DNA of 64,000 bases from Cristatella mucedo (GCA_009760855.2 WPIO01000157.1:762001-826000), one strand, 5' to 3'. Positions 33,661-46,750 are shown, numbered from the stretch's first letter. Notes: generated by a model not told the origin, from the sequence alone. Translations and numbers: made by a program.

Positions 33661-36067
33661 GCACTGGTAATTTCAGGTTTTTGAGAGGGTGCTGATGAAA
33701 GATTGACCGCTTAAGTAGATGCTAAAGGGCTCACGCAGCAAATATAACCAGGAGATCGCCATGCAATGCATTCGGAGCTTTGACATTTGGCACAGCTTTA
33801 ATCCAGCGATGAAGAACTCTGCTTTAGTTTTAAGTGACTCGACTACTTTTTAATCTCCGAAAACGACAATCTGAGATGAGGCTCAGTTCGAGATCACGAA
33901 TAACATAAATAATAGCCCTCACGCGACTTCAAGTGAACTATTAAAGTTAAAGTGCTTGTTTAATGAAGGGGTCACCTATTCTGTGGCTTAGTTTGCAAAA
34001 ATAACTTCAAATATAGTTAGTATCCTTGTAAGTAGTTTGTGCAATGGCGTCAGCTCTCACTGCAAGACGTCGTGGATTTCTTTTGCTCGGCTTTTCAAAA
34101 TCTTCATCGTAATTACTTTAGTAGCCCTGAGCCTCAGGCCTGGAATTTGATAAAGCTGAATGAATTTATAAAAACCTAACACCAATTAGTTAATAAACCT
34201 CTTCGCATTACTTTGGAAGATAAAAATGTAACAACTAATATTTGATGTAACTAATTTTAACCTTATATTCTGTTGGTATTGTATTTATCTTGCCTTGATG
34301 TCAAGAAAAAATGTGATAACCATGCACAACATTCGTAATATTAGCGATTAATGTAAAAAAATTAAGCATATCTCACTTTTTTCAGACAAAAACTACTTTT
34401 GAAAAAATTATTAGCAAGATAATGGTGCCATGCAGTGGTGGAGTCAATACTTTTTGCGGCTAGGTATTTGATATTCCTATTTGTAGGGGAAATATATCTA
34501 AGGTAATTGGTTAGTTTTATTTAGTCCAGTTGCACTGACAAAATAGCTATTCAAAAAAATACTTTTTGGTATGCATGTTGTGCCTCAATGCTCTCATTGG
34601 AGTACATGATTATTGGTTTGATGCCGGGGCTAAGCATTAGCCTCTGGCGGTTCTCATAGATGCAAGTTTAATCATGCTTCCTTTACAGCATAAGGAAAGT
34701 GTATAGGAAGAGATCGAGTTATACGAGGATACTATACAAAGGTAGTATACTTATTAATACTATTACGTTCTCAAAAATGAAACCCTCGTAGACGGTCAGA
34801 AAGGTCACATACAGAAGCCGTCATAATTAAGGAGTTTTCAGCCTCCTCTTTTGACATTTCTCACGGTAGCTAGACGCCTAATGAAACTCACCCACGAACA
34901 TCGTACCTTATTTCTCCTTTTAATTGCTCTCTTTTATTTGCGTATACATTCTGAAAATTAGCACCTGGAGACTTACCAGTTAAACAGACCCAGTTCTACG
35001 CTAGAATGACTGGTTCGCATTCAGATTGTGCACACAGAAAGTTTGATCTCTTCTGTACTTGAATCTAGTATCTAGAAAGAGAGTACATGCACCTTAATTC
35101 TTGGCGATATTTCAGTCTTCTACGGCATATCTATGTGTTCTATAGGTCAGTATCATGATTCACTTATCAGATTGACACTGAGGGCGTTTTTTAATGCTCA
35201 GCTATAGTATCAGGCTGCCACAATTCTACCAGGTTAATTTTAGGCCACCAGTTACAGTCTTTCGGATCAAAACCCAGGCTTTCTTGGCATTCTGGTGACC
35301 TGCATAAGCGGTAGCTCATTTCCATAAATCATCTTGAATTATCACGAGCCTCTGATGTCAGGTAATGTCAGTAGATTATACGTCGGTCACAAAAACCAAG
35401 AGGCCGCGAATAGCTGGACAGTGGTTAAAAATCTTATTCTTAGCTTGCCATACATGTTAGGTAAAAGTTATTTTAAAGCTGCAGCAGATTGATCAATTTT
35501 TATTTACAGAAAATACCCAAATGGTCCTGATGCAGCATTTTTATGATTCAATTCTATGATGCAGTTATATTGATAACGTATAGGGATTGTGTGCAAATGT
35601 TGATATGTTTACTTAAAAAATTGTTTAGGTCATATAAATTGCATCTGTATTTAAAATTATATAACCTAAATATATAAAAGTAAGCGAGAGCTGCTTGCTT
35701 CATTCAAGTGCCAAAAATCGGCTTTCAAAATCGGTGATTTGACCGTACACAATAAATGTTTAGTACTTGAGCAGGAATACTATATGAGTATCTAAATCAA
35801 GTGACTGAGACCGCTTTCAGTTTCTGAACTAGTTTATTTAACCTGCATCATGGTAATGGAGGTCAGCACGGCTATCTCCCTTAGCTTCATCAAGACTCCT
35901 GCACGTTTGAAAAATGTCAGTTACACATAAGACAATACAATACAACAATTGACGTATTTACTTTGATGCATACGATACTCGTTGGAGAGAAAAAGTATGC
36001 ATTGATTTGCAAAAATGTACCAGTTAATTAGTTGCAGCTGTAACGAAAGCAGCATGCAGAAGCTACC
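33661..36067. other. No recognisable gene
   Basis: About 2.4 kb with no domain, repeat-family match or convincing exon. It could hold introns or regulatory sequence for the antistasin-type gene that follows, but nothing in the sequence proves this. Confidence 0.4.
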
Positions 36068-36431
36068 GTGGATGGAAATGAGGTTGCGGGATTCATCGTT
36101 GAACTACCAGCTCAAACAGGCATTAAATATCCTTGTATTGCTCTGACAGTAGCTTACAGGATCATTTTTGTTTGGCTGTTGATATTGCTTAATTGTCAGC
36201 TGCAAAGCCCGTGTAAAATAAAATTTCTTTATTTTATAGTCTTTGCTACCACCGGCTTACATTGTTTGGCACCAATCTATCAATTTGTAATTTTAGCAAT
36301 GCTTCTCCCAATAAAGCCACAGTGTGTATTCCCTCTGATCTTTTTCGTAGCAAATTGTCCACCTGGTTGTTGGATCTACAGCCACTTCAGAAATGTCCTG
36401 GATGACAATGGATTCCCTGCATGCCAATGCA
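36068..36431 (+). CDS. Antistasin-type peptide gene, paralogue E (exons to 36212, and 36351-36431)
   Basis: The layout mirrors copy A. A hydrophobic leader (IIFVWLLILLNCQLQSP) ends in phase 1 at 36212 before GTAAAA. A proposed 138-bp intron ends in a good acceptor, CTGATCTTTTTCGTAG. Exon 2 (36351-36431) encodes NCPPGCWIYSHFRN, then VLDDNGFPACQC, and ends in phase 1 before GTAAGT. The D-x-N-G-x-x-x-C-x-C ending is antistasin-like, but only four cysteines remain, so the central pair is missing or the module is a relative. The in-frame ATG at 36068 gives an unusually long 30-residue lead before the hydrophobic core, so the true start may lie in an earlier exon. The intron has no stop in this frame, so an unspliced read-through is possible. 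Function is inferred. Confidence 0.42.
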
Positions 36432-37655
36432 GTAAGTATAGGCTTTCGAAAAATCCAAAAATTCATTAGAATAATCCAAATTTCAGCTGTCTAATTATTA
36501 TTTATGGCTCCTGCTCTTTACTACTGGTCTTTCTACCATTAGCTAACAGCACACCGAACGCAAGTTTTTGCCGAAAAAAGTTGAAATGATAATTGGAAAG
36601 TTTCAGCTAATGAAGCACACATAATTACAATTCATTTAGAGGGGTTTCCTGGCTTCCAAATAATGGACTTAAAAAGTGGCGTAAGTATGATTTTAGCATT
36701 CGTAACTGTCTTGGATAATGGTTGGCTTGTGTGTATAATTCTTAAGCTAGGGCACGGGCAGATGTAGTAGTGACAATGCTACCATTTTCCCAACGTTTTG
36801 CCATGTAATTAACAGCACGATCTTTAAGGGACTGTTTTCCTTAACGGTGTCTTTATTAAGAACGACGACATCATTATTGCTATTGTAAGGCTTCAGTGAT
36901 AAACCGGTTCTGCATGTAACCCATGACAGCTTATTACAAATGACCAATGAAGTTTCTTTGATTGAGGCTGCCATCAAAAAAGTTAAAATAAAATGATGCT
37001 CAAATAATTTATAAAGTCTCCACATATAGCACAGCCTAAGAAATCTTAGCAGGACAGCACTAGGATTGATAGACACAATTTAAGTCTTCAAACTTAAATT
37101 TAAAAGTTGCTTTGATTCTCAGGATTGAATGAAGAAACTAGAAACGCTTATAAAAGAGTTGGTTTCACTAGTGCAATCACTCATACTATTATGGTAACAT
37201 ATTTTCGTGTGCGAATACATAACAACAGTTTAAGTGAGTCGTAAATCGGTGCGGTTGATTGAAAGGGGGATATATGACATGATTGTGCTATAGACAGTAA
37301 GAGTATGCATTAGGTATATATTTATTTTGTTACGGAATTCGAGAATGCAAAGTGATTCCTAAATCCAATACTTTGTATAGGAAAGCGAATTCTTTTGAGG
37401 CAACTGGTTTGAAACCTGCATTCTGTAATCCCTTATTTATATAATAAAGTGCAATAACCAACACAAGTAATGGTCAGCTAAAGCTAATCGATTCTTGGAC
37501 CTTTATTTGTTACAAAAACGTCTTCATCGTTCGCCTGCATTTTACTTTCACCTCTGCTTACAGGTTCAAGAAAAATGAGAATCAATGTGAAACTCTTACA
37601 TGCACTAGGTTGGCAGCTACTTTTAAAATTAATTTCGCTCCTAACAGTTAATCTT
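36432..37655. other. No recognisable gene
   Basis: Sequence downstream of paralogue E. No further cysteine-rich exon was found that meets both splice-site and frame requirements. Confidence 0.4.
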
Positions 37656-37962
37656 ATCTACTGCCGCTGTTTAAGGATCGCCAAAGATGTGACAGAACTG
37701 TACTTATTTATCGCAGCATTTGCTGGGTACTCCGGATTCACCCTTTGTGTGCTTATGCCTGCTGACACTGTGCAAACGAACACAAGCCATGTTTATGTGT
37801 TGCCACTGTGCGTTTTACCTCGAACCATATAATGATTACTTACACTGCATTTTCCTACTAACCACTTTATCATTCTCCCGTTACAGCGTATGCCAATTGT
37901 CCGGAAAAAAATTAAGTTACTTATGGGTGTAATGCGAATTCATTATTATTGTTATTATTATA
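37656..37962 (+). mobile_element. L2 3' end, plus strand
   Basis: The frame ELYLFIAAFAGYSGF corresponds to THLFRTAFSGSL. It is followed by GTGTGCTTATGCCTGCTGAC, matching the L2 3' untranslated region at 21199, and by an (ATT)n-like tail at about 37940-37962. It abuts the left edge of unit B. Confidence 0.75.
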
Positions 37963-38529
37963 TAATGATGGTTCCGATTCTGAATATGTGATATTAACGT
38001 CTGGGCCCAAACAACGTCAAGCTCGACTGTTACGACCCAGTTTGTATTTTTGGTTGCTTGGCCTCAGAGATATTTTGGCTTTTTAAAAGTTCATCCGATC
38101 ATTCACGTCTTATATGCATGGTATTTTACCGAACAAATGAATCAGCAGTGGCCCTGCGTTTTGCAGCCTCAGGCCAGAAAAATCAGTGCCACACATTCTT
38201 ATATTTCCACAGGTCAAAAAACGTTTATTTATAACTTATATCTAAATACTCTTAGATCTGGAGGAATATCTTAATATTACCACTCAAACTAAGTGTAGCT
38301 GCCAGCTTGTATTGCCCGGTATGATTGAAGTAATGCAATGCATTTAGGTATGCACAATATAGATAATTTTAATTAAATTGTTCTTACTTTGTTTAGCAAA
38401 GTGAATGAATAAATGGTAAACAAAAATAAATTTACTGATCTTCGGTATAATCATGTCCTAATTTTTAGCTAAATTTTTAATAGAATTCCTGTCCAATGCT
38501 GAGTGAATATTGTCATGAATTTCACAAAT

Positions 38530-41490
38530 AATAAAACTAATGCACTTAAAGAAGCACTCTCAGAGAACTGAATCTCTTCCTAGGCGCTTAACATTTGCCT
38601 CAAAGGGTAACAAGATTAAATCGTGAGTGATATTATGCTTATAAAACAATATGAACAACGTGGTTACGAATGACCTGCACAGGCTCAGCATGCAAATGTG
38701 GATAGTGGTACCATGCACAGTGTCAGCCCGCATAAGCACATGAAGGACGAATCACAGAGACCCACTAAATGCTGTCCTAAATAGGTGTGTTGTCAAGTTC
38801 TTTTTAAATGTGGTTAAGTCAGGGGATGTTCTAACGCAAGTCGGGTGGGAGTTCCAGGCTTTGGGAGCATACGAACTAAATGCACGGTCTCCAACGGATT
38901 TAAGGTTGGTATGAGGTATTTAGAGACTTTTGGATTCCGAAAAGCGGATTGTACGATGCTCTGCACGGTGAGGGAGTAGATCTGAGGGATAGGCTGGAGC
39001 CAAAGAATGAAGTGACATAAGTGTTGACGACAAAAAGTTGAAGTCGATCAGTTGCTTGACTGGTAGCCAGTGCAGTTTGGCAGGAAGTGGTGTGATGCAG
39101 AAACTGCGACGTTCGCGACAGACAAGCCTAGCTGCAGAGTTTTCCACAAGCTGTAATCGACTGATTGCACATGCCAGTAGGCCAGTAAGCAGGGAGTCAC
39201 ATAAATCAAGTCGAGATGTCACAAATGCATGGATCAATTTAAACGTGGTATCCTTATCTAAACAAGCCTGAAGATGAGAGGCGCCCTAGAAGAACTGTGT
39301 GATTGAAAATATTACAATCTGCCGAAAGATCGACAAAACCAAGCAGAGACACTCTACCTACGTCTGCATTTCTAAGTAGGTCGTTGTACACCTTAAGCAA
39401 TGCTGACTCTGTGGAGTGAGTAGCTCTAAAGCCAGACTGGAACTTGGTTTGAAGTTTCAATTTATGAGTTCAGCTGGTCTGCCACAACCCATTCCTGTGT
39501 CTTAGATAGGAATGGTAGAAAGGAGACTGGGCGGCAGTTGCTCAATTTCTTTTGGTCCAGTGCCTATTTCTTGAGAAGTGGCCTGACTACAGCTTTTACG
39601 AAAGGTGCTGGGACATGACCTGAGGCTAATGACATGTTAATGATGCTAGTTATGCAAGGCAGCAGCAAATCAATTTAGTGTAGGAGCAAGACAGTGGGAA
39701 TAGGGTGGAGAGGACTTGTTGCCTTTTTTTATTGTGATAGGAACTTTCGAACGAGGTCACTAGTTACCTGCCTAAATGTAGACATTGAAGAGCACTCAGG
39801 AATCGGGCAGCAGCATTCTAGGGGCGATATTGTCTTCGTGGGCATGGACTCCCTGATCTAGTCTATCTTCAGCACAAAGAATCGAGAGAAGCGATCGGCT
39901 AGATCATCAAAAGGATCATCAGGTAAGGAGATAATCTGGGAGCGGTTGAGGAAATGGTTGATCGTTGACATCAGCATTTTTGGATTGTACATCTGTGATT
40001 CAACAATGCATTTTCATAGAAGCTAGACTTGGCCTTGGCAATGATCGATTGGTATGACCTACAGTAGTCTTCATATGCCTGTCGATGGACAGTCAGTCCG
40101 TATCTGTGTATGCTTTCTCAAGCTTGCACTTGGTATACCTGGCTAGTTTAATGTCTGTGGTAAGCCAGAGGCCGTCTGGGCAAGGGCGCACAGTGGGCTT
40201 AGTCAGAGGTGCAAACTCATTCGAGTGCGCCAGCTTGTGTCAAGTAGTAGCTCTCTACCAGTGATGACCGATCGGAGTGTGGACTAAGCAGCAGAGTTGA
40301 AGCAGATATTTTTGCACGGACACTTTCGACTTCAAGGGACTTGAGGTTTCGCGATTCACAGGCTATTTTAGAGGAGGAGGTGGGCACACACTGTTGATTG
40401 AATGAGATCTGCATGTGGTCAGATAAGCAGGATTCGGTAACAATTGGTGATGACAAGGTGCAGTTGTATGAGAAAATGTGGTCGAGTGTGTGACCCTTGA
40501 TGTGAGTAGGGCCATGGACATAAGCAACAAGAGACAACGAGTCAGTCGATGCACAAAGTTCAGTGTTGAAGGTGTCAGATAAATTACCAAAGTGAACGTT
40601 GAAATCTCCCATAGCGAGGAAGGATCAATTTTTTGCAGACAGAACCGAAACGAGATCGGAGAATTCTGAGATAAAAGAGGATTTGATACCTGGTGGACAA
40701 TAGACTACTGCCACTATCGGTAGCTTGTTTTCGGGTGAGACCAAGACAATTGATTCAAAAGATTTCTTCGAGAGTACTGCAAATGGCTTGAAGTTAAGTT
40801 TCGAGCACACAATAACAGCAACTCTACCTCCAGTTTTGATCGATCTATGGGTGGGAAAGAATAAGAAACCAGTTGCAGTAACTTTTTTAATTGTCGGACA
40901 GTTTATTGATTTTATCCAAGTTTGAGTTAGGGCGAGCAGATCAATATGATTTTCAGTAATTAGGTCGCTTATTACCACAGGTTTATTGCAAATTGAACGA
41001 GGATCTTAACATAAGCTTTAAGTCTGGCCGTTAAAGTTATAAAAGGCCTGATGACGACTAAGTTAGAGAGATTCAAAGCGATGCATGTGGGGGAACGTGC
41101 TTAGCGGTTCTTGACAATGCTAGGAATGCCAAACGAGCTGGTACTCAGATCGCAGTTCCCGCATAACGAGTGGTGTCTGAGCTGGCGATTCCAGCCACCA
41201 CAGCGACTCCGTGGCGCTTTTCATTTGTTAATGCTTAGTTCAAGAATCGTAGAAACAACATTATTTTTTTTAAATGCCCTTTGATCGACGATGATGAAGC
41301 GATAAAAGCTGCTGACCATCATAACTAACATGCAGGTCACTAGCCACTAGCATAGCAAAGGCAGCTGCAGGCTTTGGAGACCCAACAGCCCGAAGCGATA
41401 AACGTTTAGATATCCATAGGCACGTAGTTTCTTACCCTCTACGGTCAAATATCAATCAGAATAACTTTAAGGAGGTCTTAGCTGTATCAT
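38530..41490 (-). mobile_element. Nearly full-length L2-type LINE with internal deletion, minus strand
   Basis: From 41490 down to 38530 the order is 5'UTR (41490-41000), apurinic endonuclease (40978-40217), linker and RT start (LSKTQEWVVADQLNS at about 39490, FQSGFRATHSTESALLKVYN at 39400-39440), then a jump at about 39270 from LLGRLSSSGL straight into the thumb (IHAFVTSRLDLCDSLLTGLL). The 3'UTR, hairpin and tail follow at 38530-38600. The jump removes the catalytic YADD region. The insertion splits unit B, since unit C is continuous there. Confidence 0.9.
40217..40978 (-). pseudogene. L2 apurinic/apyrimidinic endonuclease domain
   Basis: Two minus frames, broken near 40620, cover an exonuclease-endonuclease-phosphatase fold. 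IDLLALTQTWIKS and KTGGRVAVIVCS are followed by PIVAVVYCPPGIKSSF, then MGDFNVHFGN (catalytic Asp and Asn), GHTLDHIFSYNC and CLSDHMQI (the terminal SDH motif). This domain nicks target DNA for target-primed reverse transcription. All signature motifs survive, but a frameshift and the missing RT core make the element inactive. Confidence 0.9.
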
Positions 41491-41534
41491 TTTCGCATTG
41501 AATACGAGCACATGTGTGGGTATTTCTTATATCA

Positions 41535-41861
41535 ATGGAACTGGAAACAATTTTATTTTCATGCTGCCCCTAGGCACTACTTGTTGGTCTGTCAATAAAA
41601 GCTTACCAGAAACGTTTAGGAGGAAATATTTTACCCAAAAATTAGTGAGACTAAAATGTATCACACTAATGAATTTAGTTGTCCATAGCAAGAAACTATT
41701 AGAAAAACACAGCTTTTTATGTATAGGCAATGCAAAATTAACGCCTGCCTTACTGCTTTTTGTAGAAAAACTTTAACCGAGATGTAAGCCTGTAATGTGC
41801 AAGACATATTGGGCTAATGAATTCAAGAAAGACCGAAACGGCTGTGATCTTTGTTCCTGCA
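41535..41861 (+). pseudogene. Decayed antistasin-type gene, copy B
   Basis: It aligns with copy A over both exons and the intron. The start ATG is kept at 41535, but the leader frame reaches TAG within 13 codons. The donor GT is changed to AT (about 41595). The aligned acceptor AG is AA, although an upstream GTAG could substitute. Exon 2 (41769-41861) has an in-frame TAA just before the first Cys, and one core Cys has become Trp (CKTYWANEF). FKKDRNGCDLCSC and the GTAAGT donor survive. It cannot encode the peptide. Confidence 0.78.
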
Positions 41862-42904
41862 GTAAGTGGACTCACAAGTTTTAGTTGCTTACAAAGCTTC
41901 CAACTAACGATCTTAATGTAATATTGCACACTAAAGCAGCCAATTATATACCAAATAAGAGGTTATTTTAGCTCCTGCGCGTGTTTTGACGAAATTTAAA
42001 AGGTCATAAACAAGAAGCGATCCCAATGCTGAGCGATTGTTCCCGGATAATTTTTACAACTCGCCGATTAGCCAGTCAAACTTAACTTTAAAAAGGGTAG
42101 CTGATAAAAAAGCCTGATTTTATTAGCTTCCGAAGATCTTTAACACAGTGATGTAACGTGATAAAAATGATGAAAACGTGTCTATCCTATAACAAAAACT
42201 TTACTTACATTCCAATATCTGTCAGACAACCTAATAATCACTCATACATTTTAGGCTCGTTGAATTAGTAAAAAGGTAGAACAGCCACATACTAGTAAGT
42301 TTTTGGAAAAACTCAAAATTTAATAAGCACATTTATTAAAAGGTAGCAGCATAATTTTAAGAGGAATATGTTATGATTAGGCTTACGTTTAAATTTCGTC
42401 AGAGTGAGGTTAGTCAGTCATTAATTCTAGGCTTTAGGGAAAAGTTGTTTTTATGGGTGTCGTTAAAAATCCTGCAGCTTTATTTTCTTCAATAAGGCAA
42501 ATGCATACTAATACTCACGGTATCAAAATCAGATATAAACTACTCAGTAATATACGAGCAAAGCTGAATACATTTTTGAAATTTCACCTAGCTCATTAAA
42601 GTAACGGCCTCAGAGAATGACAACTTATTCATTTCCAGATATTTTTCTTCTACTTTAATTTCAGGTAGCACATAATTTGCCAAATAAAAATATTTCTTTA
42701 TGATTATATCAATAGTCCAAAATTCCAATCATATTCACCTAGTCCTTGTATTTTGAAAAGAATCATTACCCGAAGTTTGGTTATTGGATTAAGGTTTTCA
42801 GCATTGTGTTGACATTTACTCTTTACGTAACTCAATATAACGTATCACTGTTTGTTTCCCGAAAAAGCCACAGCACCTAAGTGAGTGCTAGGCAGAAGAG
42901 TTTA

Positions 42905-44805
42905 CTATAGCTCACTCAAAGCTTGCACGGCTTTCGGTAGGCATGCCATAGCCAACAGACTTCATCCTCTCAGGACCGTTGCATGAGCGTGCTTCAAACG
43001 GCAGCATAAGAATAGATATCCTAAGTGAATAAATACCATCGACAATTGGAAAACACACTATTCTCTACTTCAATTCATTATGCAATGCCAGTCCAGAAAC
43101 GGAGTGTCATCAAAATAATGTTGGCCATACTGCCTTTTGTTACTTAGCACGTTTCAGAAGCTAACAATCTATGTTATGTGCTTTCAAATTAGATCTAGTA
43201 ACTGCAGTCGGTCACTTGGGTGCTTGTTCTCAGTTCTGGTTTTGCCAGTTTTGGTTCGCATTTCTCTCACCGTCTTAGCTAGTCGAACCCCAATGCCCAT
43301 TGTCACCGAGGTACTTTCTTTCTTGTTATTTTCTAAAGAGAGCTGATAATGGATTTAAGTAATTTAGCATGCTTGAGTAATGACACATAATTCTGATTCT
43401 TTTGCTTTTAAATTGTGTGTAAATAATCTATGCGAATTTTTCTGAAACTCATATTCATGAGCTAGATGAATGTTTGTACAATCGCATACTTTAAGCTTAG
43501 CCAAATTTTTCAGATTTATATATTTTCGCAAGTCAACATACGGGAACAATTATTGCATTTGTTAATGCAATGCAGATCCGTATCAAAAGTCTGAAAATTA
43601 TTATTATAATAATCACAGGTCACTCATATTGCACATTAGGAGTTCGAAATTTTTTTCGAGAGACGATTCTGCTTGCTGAAAAACAATTTACCAAAGGGTT
43701 TAGTGACTTGCATAACATCATTCTTACAGGAGCATGCGAAAAGAATGTAAGTATTAGGCTTAGGCAAGCGAGCTACAACAATTAAGAATCTGCCCAGCTA
43801 TGGGTTAGTAGGACTTCTGGTTACTAAAAAGCATACTCTGATTCACATACTTTAACTAGTAGAGTCGCAAAAACAAAAAAAACGTTCACTACCCCTCAGA
43901 ACAAGGCTGAATGGATCGTTTTAATCTTTAAGTAAGACTCATACTGTACACGGTTTATGCAGGTAAAGAACCCAGCGTGTTTCGGACTTTTCGTACATGC
44001 TAGATGAACTTTCGATGGTCACAAGATTTCCGTTGAGTGCGAGGGCAAGTGAGTTTACTAGGAGCTGAGGATCCGGTGGTTCTAGAGCCTATTCGAGGAG
44101 TGATTAAGTCAAATAATTCGGCTGGCGAAAGAGGTATGTAAAGCGACCAGTAAGCAATCAGAGAAACAAGCTTGATGTATACTTCAAACTCGATAGCCTC
44201 CGATTGAAGCAACAACAGAGTGACCTTACGTGGAAGCAATGCCCATAGAAGCCGGAAAATTCATTGATTGCTAAATTCTTTTATCGATACAATTAGAGCG
44301 TCATTTTAGAGTTTTTAAGTCACTACTTGTAGAAATTATGCTTGATCGTTTCTAACCTTGGCAATGGAGAAGTATCTAGAGACGTTCATGTAAGTGCGAG
44401 CATAAGTGTGTGTATTCACTTATGACAAGATTTAGGACCTGATTGAGGCACCAATATTAGCTATTTACGTCTAAACTATGTCGATATAAAGCGAATAATC
44501 CCTTGTTAAACCTATTTAATAGTCAAAATTACGGCCTCCTAATAGAGTTTATAGCTTGGTACATTTATAAATAGTGCATGATTTTGTCTTGCCTTGAACT
44601 AAAAAGAAGTATCTAAGTAACTGTTTTAAGCATAGTGCTTTTCAACTAATTGTGGGTGTTGGCAATGGTTTAGGAATTACATCATAAAAAGAACTGTTAC
44701 GAATATTTGTGAATTTTTTAATCTACATAGCAGCTTACACCCGGTCAGTAGTGCTAATCGAATGGAATTCATCGTGGCAGTAGCACCTCTTGAACTCTAC
44801 TGGCT
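42905..44805 (-). mobile_element. Decayed LINE inside unit B
   Basis: Counterpart of 1785-3555. The minus frame at 44000-44239 encodes EAIEFEVYIKLVSLIAYWSL and SPAELFDLITPRI, an endonuclease-like stretch colinear with unit A without gaps. Unit A has a stop where B has CAA just upstream. The C-terminal piece is largely deleted here. Unit C lacks the segment. Confidence 0.5.
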
Positions 44806-46016
44806 ATGCCGCTGCATATTTAGATGTCTAAAAGTCTGCTCAGTTACTCGGGTGGACAATAAATTAGGATTTAGCGGACAGGACGGATAACATTTTTCCG
44901 AGAATAATGGTTTTGAATGCATTTATTCGATCGAATGCCTTTCTCATGGTCAAGAATAAAAAGATCCAGGACCTGACATTTTTTTTTAGACCGATAGGCA
45001 CCATTGCTTATTATCGTATTGTGAAGAATAGGTAAATATTCTTTTTTTCGCAACCCATTATTAGTGTACAAATAGCCACGTTTAATTGCTCTGATGCGAA
45101 TTCATGTCTCACACATAATGCACATAATTTACTAATGCAGTTCGGTATTTCCTGCTGCAAAAGCAGTCCTTTGAATGCTCACATACTTTCTGTTTGTGTG
45201 ACAAGATCAATCACGACGGGTTTCATTAACAGATGATCTGTTAAAATTGAGGTACAAGTCTGAACTTTGAAAAACCTATCTATTAACCCGTTCTGAATCT
45301 GTGACTTATCAATCTATGCAACCACTATTTTTAGAATACTAAGCAAATGCATGCAAAGATTTGCTAAAGTTTTCAAAAGGTTGTAAGAGAGATTAATTGG
45401 TGACAGCGAGCCGTCGTGCAATTATTGCTATTACAAAAAAAATAATTTTTTATATTATTTTAAACTTATTGTTTCTCGCGTTTGTAGAATAATTATTCAC
45501 TCTTTATGGACCACCCTAAACAGCAATACCAAGTACTCCTTCAGTTTCTTTCTGGCTGATGTACTGGATAAGAGATAACCACCCACTTTTCCGTCATCCC
45601 AGAGGTTTCAGAAATAACACGTGCAGTGATTGTATGAAGGAGGAAGAAGCAGGTTATTCTACCATGAGCATTTCATATTTATAAGATCAAAAAAATCTAG
45701 CTGTTGAACTTTCGCAAATTTCCTTAGCCTTGCACAGTCTTCTAATTGGAGCAGGTCTGAAGCAATTTGGCTTTTTCAGTTCCTCTATACAAATGGCCGA
45801 CCAAAGCATGTCGAATCAACACAAAAATATACTCACCTACTGCACAGATGTTGATGATTAGTTCACATTACTAAAGTCTTCATGTAAACTATATAATTTT
45901 ATATTGAGAAAGTGAATTATCTCATGCCTCATTCGTATTTTATTTTTATCCGTGAGTTTCTCGTTATCATCTGCAGATATTTTTTAGACAATGCTTTACT
46001 TTGTGTACCCCATGTA

Positions 46017-46092
46017 GTACACCCACATGGTCTTTATGACTTTGTGGAGTTACTGAAGGAGTTACATTACATTACATTACATTACATTACAT
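46017..46092 (+). mobile_element. LINE family B 3' end with (TTACA)n tail
   Basis: GGTCTTTATGACTTTGTGG, then AGTTACTGAAGGAG, matches the 3' ends at 58660 and 60355. It runs into six copies of TTACA (46062-46092). This gives the tail unit of family B, distinct from the (ATT)n of the L2 family. It sits exactly at the junction of units B and C. Confidence 0.75.
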
Positions 46093-46750
46093 AGTAATGT
46101 AAAAGATTAATTTACTTCTGTGTGCAATGCTAATTCATCAATAATATTATATAATCATTGTTCCTATTCTGAATATACATTATTACGTCTGGGCTAAAAC
46201 AACGTCAAGTTTGACTGGTACTGCCCATGTTGCAATTGTGGTTGCTCAGCCTCAGAGAAATCTGGTCTTTTAAAAAGTTCATTCGATAATACATGTCTGT
46301 ATATGCATGGTGTCTTACCGAACAAAAGAAATCTCCAGTGGCCTTCGTTTTGCAGCAGCGGGCAAAACCCAGTAGTTCCAGACGTTCTCAAATTTTGATA
46401 AGACAAAAATCGTTTAATTGTAAATTATATATAAACACTGTTACACCTGTGGGAAAATCCTATTACTACCACTCGAACTAAGTGTAGCTGATAGCTTATA
46501 TTGCCCGATATACTTGAATTAATGCAATGCAATTAGGTATACATAGTATAGATAATTTTAATGATTTTGTTCTCGCTTTGATTAACATGGTTAATGATGA
46601 CAATTTAAACCAAGTAAATTGTACTCCTCTTTGGTATCATCATATCCATACATTCAGCTACAATTTTAATAGAATTCCCATTCAATGGTAATTGAATATT
46701 ATCATGTATTTTAATAAATAGGAGCACATATGTGGGTATTTCCTATATCA

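Larger units (their letters stand above)
37963..46016 (+). repeat. Duplication unit B (contains a nearly complete L2)
   Basis: The left part (37963-38525) aligns with 46150-46715 of unit C: both have GTTCC or GTTCCG, TATTCTGAATAT and ACGTCTGGGC, then ACAACGTCAAG. After an L2 insertion (38530-41490) it resumes at 41498, aligned with 46725 of C and 45 of A. It breaks off at about 46016 (CCCCATGTAG), opposite 49340 of C, so it lacks the putative last exon. It carries a decayed antistasin copy. Confidence 0.8.

Noticed and set aside
36747-37076. Minus-strand ORF of 109 codons
   Set aside because: No domain, no leader, no splice context and no counterpart in the window.
37560-37660. A possible antistasin half-exon: TTCAAGAAAAATGAGAATC gives FKKNENQCETLTC after a strong acceptor (TCTGCTTACAG)
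   Set aside because: The resemblance to FKKNLQGCKVCAC covers only part of the domain, the donor is poor, the first half is missing, and the segment leads straight into an L2 3' end. Chance similarity cannot be excluded.
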